A stretch of 5,276 bases of DNA, from positions 1 through 5,276 of the forward strand of contig CALKWS010000130.1 of assembly GCA_938004115.1 (NCBI GenBank). The letters are read 5' to 3'. The DNA comes from an uncultured Ruaniaceae bacterium (GTDB lineage: Bacteria > Actinomycetota > Actinomycetes > Actinomycetales > Beutenbergiaceae). The notes beneath the pieces were generated by a model. The model saw only the letters and a list, made by a program, of their open reading frames with translations. It made no database searches and was not told where the DNA came from. Made by a program: the position numbers and the translations under genes. The number at the start of each line of letters is the position of its first letter. Positions within the stretch are counted from its first letter, which is position 1. Shown piece after piece: positions 1-5,276 of the stretch.

Positions 1-1028
1 GCGCTCTGGGTGCGCAACGAGGCGTAGAAGTCCGCGCCGCGGGTCTGGTGCACCCGGCGCCGGATGCCCGCGGTGTCCACGAACCACCACTCCCGGCCGT
101 CCAACCGTACCAACTCGTCCACCGGGTCCCTGGTGGTTCCGGCCACGTCGTCCACCACCACCCGTTCGGCGCCGATCAGGTGGTTGAGCAGGGAGGACTT
201 GCCGACGTTCGGGCGTCCGATCAGCGCGACCCGCCGCGGCCCGTCCTCCAGCCGGCGACCGGCGGCCTCGGAGAACTCGGGCAGCACCTCCATCGCCCGG
301 TCCAGCAGGTCCCCGGAGCCGCGTCCGTGCAGCGCGGACACCGGGTGCGGCTCGCCCAGGCCCAGGGACCACAGCAGCGCGGCGTCGGCCTCGGTGCGCT
401 GGTCGTCGACCTTGTTCGCCACCAGCAGGGTGGGTTTGCCGGACCGGCGCAACAGGCGCACCACGTGCTCGTCGGTGCCGGTGGGTCCCACGGTGGCGTC
501 CACCACGAACATCACCGCATCGGCCAGTTCGATGGCGATCTCCGCCTGCTCGGCCACCCGCGCAGACAGCCCCCGCACATCGCGTTCCCAGCCGCCGGTG
601 TCCATCACCAGGAAGTCCCGCCCGGCCCATTCGGCCGGATAGAGCACCCGGTCACGGGTCACGCCGGGGGTGTCCTGCACCACGGCCTCCCGGCGCCCCA
701 GGATCCGGTTGACCAGCGTGGACTTGCCCACGTTCGGCCGCCCGATCACGGCCAGCACCGGTAGCGGCCCGTCCCCCTCCGGGCCCTCGGGGAACTCACC
801 GCGGCCCTCCAGCAGGGCGAGGTCCTCCTCGGCGAGGTCGTACTGCTGCAGCCCGGCACGTAGGGCGTCGGCACGCTGGCTCTGCTCCGCCGACTCGCTC
901 AGATCGGCCGCCGGGCGGTGTTCCCACGAATCGGCATCGGGCGCGTTGCCCGGCTGAGCCGCGGGACGTGCCGAGTGGTCGGGCGCGGCGGGGCCGTCGT
1001 CGGGCTGTGATCGGGACTGGTTCACCAC
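1..1028 (-). CDS. der: Ribosome biogenesis GTPase Der (EngA), C-terminus cut off by window edge
   Basis: Der is a tandem-GTPase protein that binds the 50S subunit and is needed for its late assembly. About 342 residues are visible. An acidic, Ala/Pro-rich, probably disordered tail (about 1-88) precedes G domain 1, which shows the P-loop GRPNVGKS (96-103), DTGGW (143-147) and NKVD (205-208). G domain 2 begins with a second GRPNVGKS (271-278), GTTRD and DTAG (318-321). The frame is still open at position 1, so the rest of G domain 2 and the KH-like domain (roughly 190-200 residues, judged from homologues) lie outside. The start is uncertain. Two adjacent GTG codons (1028, 1025) fit best, because the in-frame extension up to an ATG at 1082 has many A/T-ending codons unlike the rest of the gene. 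No good ribosome binding site is seen for any candidate. The identification is secure; only the start is doubtful. Confidence 0.95.
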   Translation of the reverse strand, partial: MVNQSRSQPDDGPAAPDHSARPAAQPGNAPDADSWEHRPAADLSESAEQSQRADALRAGLQQYDLAEEDLALLEGRGEFPEGPEGDGPLPVLAVIGRPNVGKSTLVNRILGRREAVVQDTPGVTRDRVLYPAEWAGRDFLVMDTGGWERDVRGLSARVAEQAEIAIELADAVMFVVDATVGPTGTDEHVVRLLRRSGKPTLLVANKVDDQRTEADAALLWSLGLGEPHPVSALHGRGSGDLLDRAMEVLPEFSEAAGRRLEDGPRRVALIGRPNVGKSSLLNHLIGAERVVVDDVAGTTRDPVDELVRLDGREWWFVDTAGIRRRVHQTRGADFYASLRTQS

Positions 1029-1034
1029 CCCATC

Positions 1035-1059
1035 ATGGCGCACGCCGGAGACTGCGCAT
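1035..1059 (-). other. Small hairpin in the plsC-der gap, just before the der start
   Basis: On the minus strand ATGCGCA (1059-1053) can pair with TGCGCCAT (1042-1035), giving seven base pairs with one bulged C around a 10-nt loop. It ends 6 nt before the GTG at 1028. No T-run follows, so it is not a typical intrinsic terminator. It could influence der translation or be chance in GC-rich DNA. The rest of the gap (1060-1164) shows a 10-bp perfect palindrome CCGCCGGCGG at 1150-1159 soon after the plsC stop, and no promoter I can recognise. Confidence 0.35.
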
Positions 1060-1164
1060 GACCCGCCGACCGGACCGTGCATCACACGCGGGCCGAACTG
1101 TCGCGCCGCGCGGAGGGGATCGGCGCTGTCGCCGGGCAGCCGGTTCGCGCCGCCGGCGGGCCGG

Positions 1165-1929
1165 TCAGATCTCGGTGGCCGCATGCAGCGGCACACCGGT
1201 GCGCCGAGAGGCCTCCCGCACGTGTTCGCTCATCCTCTCCTGGATCACGCCCATCGCGTGGCTCACCGCGGCCCGGCCGGTACCCAGCTCCGGATCGCTC
1301 GCCTGGAACGGTTCGCCGTACACCACGTGCAGTTTGGCGCGGATGCCGGGGATGTGGCCCGGTTTCTTACCCGGGGGGCGGGTGCCCAGGATCGCCACCG
1401 GCACCACCGGCGCCCCGGAGCGCACCGCGAGCCAGGCGATGCCGGCCTTGGTCTGTTTCACGTCCCCCGCACCCCGGGTGCCCTCGGGGAACACTCCGAC
1501 CAGCCGGTCCTCGTCCAGCAGCGCCAGTGCGGTCTGCAGGGCGGCCCGGCCGTTCTTACGGTCCACCGGGATCTGCCCGGCCCAGCGCATCAGGAAGCCG
1601 ATGAAGAAGACGTTGAAGATCTCCTCCTTGATGATGATGTGCGAGGAGCGCGGGATCACCCCGTGCAGCAGCGGGCCGTCGATGATCCCGGTGTGGTTGG
1701 CCGCGATCAGTACCCGGCCCTGCCTGGGCACGTGCTCACGTCCGATCACCTTGGTGTTCCACAGCACCCGGGCGAGAACCCAGCCCACCCGGCGGGACCA
1801 CTTGGGCCCCCAGCGCTTGATGTGCTCGGGTTTGATCGCCTGCCCGGGGCTGGTGGCCGGGGCTGTGGGCGTCGCCGGCGCAGCGGGTTTCGCCGGTTCC
1901 CCCGCCGGAGTGGGGTCCTGGGCATTCAT
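1165..1929 (-). CDS. plsC: 1-acyl-sn-glycerol-3-phosphate acyltransferase family protein (PlsC-like)
   Basis: This is a 254-residue member of the PlsC/LPLAT acyltransferase family, which transfers a fatty acyl group to lysophosphatidic acid to make phosphatidic acid at the inner face of the membrane. The visible blocks are the catalytic HX4D motif in NHTGIID (His79, Asp84), motif II around GQIPVDRKNG (118-127, with Arg124), the glycerophosphate-binding motif FPEGTR (147-152) and motif IV VPVAI (176-180). The first 30 or so residues are rich in Ala, Pro and Thr and look disordered. There is no clear transmembrane helix; moderately hydrophobic stretches at about 48-57 and 104-116 may attach it to the membrane. 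The ATG start overlaps the cmk stop as ATGA and follows a GGAGG by 7 nt, so the start is well supported. The family is certain. The exact substrate is inferred, since relatives acylate other lyso-lipids. Confidence 0.9.
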   Translation of the reverse strand: MNAQDPTPAGEPAKPAAPATPTAPATSPGQAIKPEHIKRWGPKWSRRVGWVLARVLWNTKVIGREHVPRQGRVLIAANHTGIIDGPLLHGVIPRSSHIIIKEEIFNVFFIGFLMRWAGQIPVDRKNGRAALQTALALLDEDRLVGVFPEGTRGAGDVKQTKAGIAWLAVRSGAPVVPVAILGTRPPGKKPGHIPGIRAKLHVVYGEPFQASDPELGTGRAAVSHAMGVIQERMSEHVREASRRTGVPLHAATEI

Positions 1930-2690
1930 CGGTTGGCCTCCACCAGTTCCAGGACGGCCGCGACGGCCTCCTCGATGGTCATGTGCGTGGTGTCCACGGT
2001 GCTGACCCCGTCAGCGGCCGTGGTGAAGTTCGATACCGTGCCGTCCTGGGCGTCGCGGCGCACCACCTGGTCACGTGTGGCCGCCAGCGTGCCGGCGTCC
2101 ACACGTCCGTGCAGTTCGTTGCTGCGCCGGGCCAGCCGGACCTGCTCATCGGCCACCAGCAGCACCCGCACCTGGGCCTGCGGGGCCACCACGGTGGTGA
2201 TGTCCCGGCCCTCGGCAACGATGCCGCGGCCGTCGCTGAACCCGCCGGGCCTGGTCTCGGCGGCGATCACCTGGCGTTGCTGGTCCTGCAGTTGGGGACG
2301 CACCTGCAGGTTGGTGGCCACCGCTGAGACATGGGTGGAGATGCGTTCGTCGCGGATCTGCCGGCTCACGTCCTGATCGCCGACGACGAAGGCGGGGCGG
2401 CCGGGGTCGGTGTCGATGCGCAGGGGCATGGTGCGGGCGGCCCGGGCCACGGCCTGCTCATCGGCCAGGTCGATGCCCCGGTGCAGGCACCACCAGGTCA
2501 GTGCCCGGTACATCGCCCCGGTGTCCAGGTAGGCCAGGCCCAACTGCGTCGCGACACGCCGGGCGATCGTGGACTTGCCCGTACCCGAGGGGCCGTCGAT
2601 GGCGATGACCAGGCCCGCGACGTCCGGCGGGACGGATCGCTGGGGTGGGTGGCCCGGCTGCGGATCCGTGGCGGGTCGGTGGTGGTTCAC
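1926..2690 (-). CDS. cmk: (d)CMP kinase (cytidylate kinase)
   Basis: Cytidylate kinase phosphorylates CMP and dCMP with ATP in the cytosol, recycling pyrimidine nucleotides. With the GTG start at 2690 the protein has 254 residues. The Walker A loop GPSGTGKST lies at 33-41, followed by the family block YLDTGAMYRA (54-63), the CMP-binding region with AEGRDITTVV (159-168), and the C-terminal signature RRDAQDGTVSNF (211-222) with VDTT just beyond. The last Arg of the usual RDxxDxxR pattern is Val here. About 25 residues of Pro/His-rich tail precede the kinase fold. I chose the GTG because it overlaps the tyrA stop as GTGA, behind a G-rich GGTGG. An upstream in-frame ATG at 2708 would add six residues and overlap tyrA by 22 nt, with no visible ribosome binding site. 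The gene is coupled to plsC downstream by ATGA. Confidence 0.93.
   Translation of the reverse strand: MNHHRPATDPQPGHPPQRSVPPDVAGLVIAIDGPSGTGKSTIARRVATQLGLAYLDTGAMYRALTWWCLHRGIDLADEQAVARAARTMPLRIDTDPGRPAFVVGDQDVSRQIRDERISTHVSAVATNLQVRPQLQDQQRQVIAAETRPGGFSDGRGIVAEGRDITTVVAPQAQVRVLLVADEQVRLARRSNELHGRVDAGTLAATRDQVVRRDAQDGTVSNFTTAADGVSTVDTTHMTIEEAVAAVLELVEANR
1937..1941 (-). promoter_or_regulatory. Ribosome binding site of plsC inside the end of cmk
   Basis: GGAGG on the minus strand lies 7 nt before the plsC ATG and within the last codons of cmk. Together with the ATGA overlap it supports the plsC start and coupled translation. Confidence 0.75.
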
Positions 2691-3799
2691 GGCATCACCA
2701 CCCGCCATCCGCGTTCGGTCAGCGACTCGTGCAAGGTCGCCGCGGCACTCGGCAGCACCGACACGATCGCCATGCCCACCTTCTGCTTCGGGGAGTGTTC
2801 CATTGCGAAATCCTCGATATTGACGCCGATCTGACCGATCTCGGAGAACAGCCGGCCCAGCTCGCCGGGCTCATCGGGCACCAGCACGGTCACCTCGGTG
2901 TACAGGCGCCGCGCACCGCCGTGCTTGCCCGGGATACGCCGTGCGCCGTCATTGCCCGCGCTGACCAGTGCCGAGACGGCCCCGGCCGCGCCCTCGGCCA
3001 GCGGTCCGTCGACGGCCGCGCGCTCGAGCGCCTCCAGCAGCACCTCGAGGTCGGCGCGCACCTCGCGCAACGCGCCATAGACGGCGGCGGCGTTACCGGT
3101 GATGATCGCCGCCCACAGCCTGGGGTCGCTGGCGGCGATGCGGGTGACGTCCCGCAGCCCCTGACCGGACAGCGCCAGGGACTCCGGGGCGGCATCGGTG
3201 AGACGGGCCGCCACCAGGGAGGCCATCATCTGCGGCAGGTGGGAGACCAGGGCCACCGCTTCATCGTGCTCCCTGGGCTCCAGGTGCACCGGGCTGGCGT
3301 CCAGGTCGGTGGCCAGGTGGCGCACCATCCGCACCGCGGCCGGATCGGACGCGGGATGTTCGGTGATCACCCAGGGCCGCCCGGCGAACAACTCCGAGGA
3401 CGCCGCAGCCGCCCCGGACCGTTCCCGGCCGGCCATCGGGTGCGATCCCACGTACCGGCGCAGGTCCACCCCCTCCATCCGGTGCAGTTCGCTGAGCAGC
3501 ACCCCCTTGACGCTGGCCACGTCGGTCACCACCGCCTCGGGGTGCTCCAGCAGCGCGGCCGCGATGAGTTCGGCGGTCACATCTGGCGGTGCGGCGATGA
3601 TCACCAGTTGGGGGGCGGGCGCATCACCGTCGTCGATGTCTCCGGCGCCCACGTCCCGGGCCAGGGCGAGTGCGGTGGGTGAGGCGTCCCGCAGCCAGAC
3701 CGGCACGTCCATGGCACGAAGTCCCAGGCCGATACTGGCCCCGAGCAGCCCGGTACCCACGATGAGCACGGGGCCGGTGGTGGAGGCGAGCGAAGGCAC
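2687..3799 (-). CDS. tyrA: Prephenate dehydrogenase with C-terminal ACT domain
   Basis: TyrA oxidatively decarboxylates prephenate to 4-hydroxyphenylpyruvate, the committed step to tyrosine. With the start at 3799 the protein has 370 residues. The N-terminal Rossmann fold carries the dinucleotide loop GTGLLGASIG (15-24). Substrate-site blocks follow: GSHPMAGRE (118-126, with the catalytic-type His120), SHLPQ (186-190) and RDVTRIAASDP (216-226, with the prephenate-binding Arg). The last 70 or so residues (about 300-370, from YTEVTVLVPDEPGELG) form an ACT domain, which suggests feedback control by an aromatic amino acid, probably tyrosine. The GTG at 3799 follows an AGGGTG by 6 nt. Another GTG at 3808 is possible but lacks a properly spaced ribosome binding site. 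The gap to rluB is 26 nt and the stop overlaps cmk, so this biosynthetic gene sits inside a growth-related operon. NAD versus NADP use cannot be read safely. Confidence 0.93.
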   Translation of the reverse strand: MPSLASTTGPVLIVGTGLLGASIGLGLRAMDVPVWLRDASPTALALARDVGAGDIDDGDAPAPQLVIIAAPPDVTAELIAAALLEHPEAVVTDVASVKGVLLSELHRMEGVDLRRYVGSHPMAGRERSGAAAASSELFAGRPWVITEHPASDPAAVRMVRHLATDLDASPVHLEPREHDEAVALVSHLPQMMASLVAARLTDAAPESLALSGQGLRDVTRIAASDPRLWAAIITGNAAAVYGALREVRADLEVLLEALERAAVDGPLAEGAAGAVSALVSAGNDGARRIPGKHGGARRLYTEVTVLVPDEPGELGRLFSEIGQIGVNIEDFAMEHSPKQKVGMAIVSVLPSAAATLHESLTERGWRVVMP

Positions 3800-3805
3800 G
3801 CAGAG

Positions 3806-3811
3806 CACCCT
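3806..3811 (-). promoter_or_regulatory. Probable ribosome binding site of tyrA
   Basis: AGGGTG on the minus strand lies 6 nt before the GTG at 3799. It overlaps the alternative GTG at 3808 and is the reason the shorter start was chosen. The match to the consensus is moderate. Confidence 0.5.
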
Positions 3812-3825
3812 ATCCCGGCTCGGCG

Positions 3826-4575
3826 TCAGAGTCCGACGGCCGCCATCAGCCGGCCCAGTTCACTGCCCTGGATCACCCGGGTGCGGCCGGGTTTGAGCGT
3901 GCCCAGACGCACCGGCCCCATCCGGGTGCGGGTCAGCCGCGTCACCGGGTGGCCCACCTCGGCAAGCAGCCGGCGCACGATGTGTTTACGGCCCTCATGC
4001 AGCGTGATCTCCACCAGGGAGGAGCCGCCGGTGGTCTGGAGCACCTTGAACTGGTCGGCCCGCGCCGTTCCGTCGGCCAGTTCCACACCGGCGGTCAGGG
4101 TGCGTGCCAGCCCCCGGCGGACCAGGCCGTCCACCGTGGCCACGTAGGTCTTCGGCACCTCGTGGGAGGGGTGCATCAACCGGTGGGCGAGCTCCCCGTC
4201 GTTGGTCAGCAGCAGCAGTCCCTGGGTGTCGGCGTCCAACCGGCCCACGTGGAACAACCGCTCCGGGCGATCGGCAACGAACGTGCTCAGGTCCGGACGG
4301 CCCTGTTCGTCGGACATGGTGGAATGCACCCCGAGCGGCTTGTTCAGCGCCAGGGTGACCAGATCCTGATCGAGCTGTACCCGCAGTCCGTCCACATGCA
4401 CGACGGCGGTGCGCGGGTCCACGCGCACGCCCAGCTGGCGCACGGTCACCCCGTCCACCTGCACCCGCCCGGCGGCGATGAGTTCCTCACACGCCCGTCG
4501 GGAGCCGACGCCGGCGCCGGCCAGCACCTTCTGCAGCCGTACCCCCTCGGGGTCGTGCACCTGCCCCGGGGTCAC
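3826..4575 (-). CDS. rluB: Ribosomal large-subunit pseudouridine synthase, RluB/RsuA family
   Basis: This 249-residue protein belongs to the RsuA/RluB/RluE/RluF family, which isomerises specific uridines in rRNA to pseudouridine. An S4 RNA-binding domain occupies about residues 12-60 (RLQKVLAGAGVGSRRACEEL onward). The catalytic domain follows, with the signature GRLDADTQGLLLLTND (111-126). Asp114 is the expected catalytic aspartate, and KTYVATV (142-148) supplies the conserved Tyr. The C-terminal block EGRKHIVRRLLAEVGHPV (194-211) matches the family's EGRNRQVRRM region, with KHI in place of NRQ. The GTG start overlaps the scpB stop as GTGA, with a weak GGACGG 6 nt upstream, so it probably depends on translational coupling. 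A position directly after scpB is the standard actinobacterial arrangement and supports RluB, which in E. coli modifies 23S rRNA. The exact target uridine here is inferred. Confidence 0.93.
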   Translation of the reverse strand: MTPGQVHDPEGVRLQKVLAGAGVGSRRACEELIAAGRVQVDGVTVRQLGVRVDPRTAVVHVDGLRVQLDQDLVTLALNKPLGVHSTMSDEQGRPDLSTFVADRPERLFHVGRLDADTQGLLLLTNDGELAHRLMHPSHEVPKTYVATVDGLVRRGLARTLTAGVELADGTARADQFKVLQTTGGSSLVEITLHEGRKHIVRRLLAEVGHPVTRLTRTRMGPVRLGTLKPGRTRVIQGSELGRLMAAVGL

Positions 4576-5258
4576 GCGAGCCCGTCCACGTCGTCCAGGG
4601 CGTCCAGGTCAGGCAGGTACGGCGCCAGCGGGGGGAGGTCGTCAAGGGACCGCAGCCCCATCCGTTCCAGGAAGTAGGCGCTGGTGCGGTAGAGCATCGC
4701 TCCGCCCTCCTGGTCCACCCCGGCTTCCTCGATCAGCCCGCGGGTGAGCAGGGTCCGCACCACCGAGTCCACGTTCACCCCGCGAATCGCGGCGATGCGC
4801 CCCCGGGAGACCGGCTGGCGGTAGGCGATCACCGCGAGCGTCTCCAGCGCTGCCTGCGTGAGCCGGGCCGTCTGTCCCTCCAGCACGAACGCCTGCACCG
4901 CGTCGGCGTAGGCGGGCGCGGAGTAGAGCCGCCATCCCCCGCCCGCCTCGCGCAGTTCGAAACCCCGCCGCCGGGGCCCGGTGGTGTACTCCTCCACCAG
5001 TTGGGTCAGGGCCTGATGCACCTCATCCACCGGCACCTGCAGCACGCGGGCCAGGTGCTCACCGCTCACCGGGCTGTCGGTGACCATGAGGATCGCCTCC
5101 ACCGCCCCGAGCAGGCCACCGGGCTCGCCGGGCACCGGACCCCCGGCAGCCGCACCGGGCACCGGACCCCCGGCAGCCGCGATGTCGGCGGGCGTGGCAG
5201 CGGTGTCCACGTCGGCAGTGCTGTCCACGTCGGCAGTGCTGTCCACGTCGTCGGTCAT
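4572..5258 (-). CDS. scpB: Segregation and condensation protein B
   Basis: ScpB is a small dimeric winged-helix protein that joins ScpA and the SMC ATPase in the condensin complex that compacts and separates chromosomes. The protein has 228 residues. Residues 1-48 are a low-complexity tail built from two short tandem repeats (DVDSTA units, then two GGPVPG units). The first winged helix starts near LLGAVEAILMVTDSPVS (49-65). The second contains the highly conserved ALETLAVIAYRQPVSRGRIA (137-156) and VNVDSVVRTLLTRGLI. The family's typical end, YRTSAYFLERMGLRSLDDLPPL (190-211), is present. The ATG is preceded by a strong AAGGAGGAGG 4 nt upstream, so the start is certain and this gene is translated efficiently in its own right. 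scpA is expected just upstream, but only 18 nt remain in the window. The gene is coupled to rluB by GTGA. Confidence 0.96.
   Translation of the reverse strand: MTDDVDSTADVDSTADVDTAATPADIAAAGGPVPGAAAGGPVPGEPGGLLGAVEAILMVTDSPVSGEHLARVLQVPVDEVHQALTQLVEEYTTGPRRRGFELREAGGGWRLYSAPAYADAVQAFVLEGQTARLTQAALETLAVIAYRQPVSRGRIAAIRGVNVDSVVRTLLTRGLIEEAGVDQEGGAMLYRTSAYFLERMGLRSLDDLPPLAPYLPDLDALDDVDGLA
5128..5180. repeat. 27-bp tandem repeat (two copies) in scpB
   Basis: A 26-bp stretch at 5128-5153 recurs exactly at 5155-5180, giving a 27-bp period. It encodes two GGPVPG-containing units in the tail before the first winged helix. The period keeps the reading frame. Confidence 0.9.
5205..5250. repeat. 18-bp tandem repeat in the scpB N-terminal coding region
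   Basis: The 18-bp unit (plus strand GTCCACGTCGGCAGTGCT) occurs at 5205-5222 and identically at 5223-5240, then as a partial 10-bp copy at 5241-5250. The period is a multiple of three, so it encodes repeated six-residue acidic units (DVDSTA) and keeps the frame. Perfect copies suggest recent slippage duplication in a part of ScpB that tolerates length change. Confidence 0.9.
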
Positions 5259-5262
5259 GGCG

Positions 5263-5272
5263 CCTCCTCCTT
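5263..5272 (-). promoter_or_regulatory. Strong ribosome binding site of scpB
   Basis: The minus strand reads AAGGAGGAGG ending 4 nt before the scpB ATG, with a second register giving a spacing of 7 nt. It is the best Shine-Dalgarno match in the window and fixes the scpB start. Confidence 0.85.
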
Positions 5273-5276
5273 CGCG

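Noticed and set aside
1033..1059. Eight-codon minus-strand mini-ORF (MRSLRRAP) just before der, possibly a leader peptide
   Set aside because: Its ribosome binding site is weak and badly spaced, and there is no attenuator-like alternative structure or T-run. Such short frames arise by chance, though its overlap with the hairpin is noted.
1141..1164. GC-rich palindromic stretch after plsC as an intrinsic terminator
   Set aside because: The perfect palindrome is only 10 bp with no loop and is not followed by a T-run. Similar GC-only palindromes are common in this DNA.
968..2005. 345-residue plus-strand frame covering the plsC-der gap and plsC
   Set aside because: It is Arg/Ser/Pro-rich low-complexity translation with no domain, and most of it is antisense to plsC with its intact HX4D and FPEGTR motifs.
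1183..2376. 397-residue open frame on the plus strand opposite plsC and cmk
   Set aside because: It spans two well-supported genes on the other strand, and its composition is that of a GC-driven shadow frame with no motif.
2645..3682. 345-residue open frame on the plus strand opposite tyrA and the cmk start
   Set aside because: It is composed mainly of Gly, His, Gln, Arg and Val with no recognisable domain, and lies antisense to a clear TyrA. Long antisense frames are expected in DNA with near-complete G/C third positions.
5128..5250. Tandem repeats near the right end as a CRISPR array or other repeat locus
   Set aside because: Units are 18 and 27 bp, directly adjacent without spacers, keep the reading frame and lie inside scpB, so they are coding tandem repeats.

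Overview
The window is a compact stretch of core chromosome from a high-GC actinobacterium (by eye near 70 % G+C, codon third positions almost all G or C, several GTG starts). The gene order and the protein style (Der resembling mycobacterial EngA, a TyrA with a C-terminal ACT domain, Ala/Pro-rich tails) fit Actinomycetes. The presence of tyrA and plsC fits non-mycobacterial lineages such as Micrococcales better than Mycobacterium, where the corresponding cluster runs scpA-scpB-rluB-cmk-engA. I cannot name a genus.

Every gene lies on the minus strand, so transcription runs from high to low coordinates: scpB (condensin partner, 5258-4572), rluB (23S rRNA pseudouridine synthase, 4575-3826), tyrA (prephenate dehydrogenase, 3799-2687), cmk (cytidylate kinase, 2690-1926), plsC (lysophosphatidate-type acyltransferase, 1929-1165), and der (double-GTPase ribosome assembly factor, about 1028 to beyond position 1, C-terminus cut off by the window edge). 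Three of the five junctions are 4-nt GTGA/ATGA stop-start overlaps, and rluB-tyrA is separated by only 26 nt. The first five genes therefore look like one translationally coupled operon. The only real gap is about 136 bp between plsC and der. It holds a small hairpin just before the der start but no recognisable terminator or promoter.

The genes do not form a single pathway. They join chromosome segregation (ScpB), ribosome maturation (RluB, Der), pyrimidine nucleotide supply (Cmk), phospholipid synthesis (PlsC) and tyrosine synthesis (TyrA), as is typical of this conserved growth-related actinobacterial cluster.

I see no mobile element, CRISPR array, tRNA, rRNA, defence system or sign of horizontal transfer, and no evidence of a previously undescribed system. 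The points worth a second look are modest: substitutions in the Cmk, TyrA and RluB signature motifs, repeat-built disordered N-terminal tails on ScpB and Der, and the der leader region.
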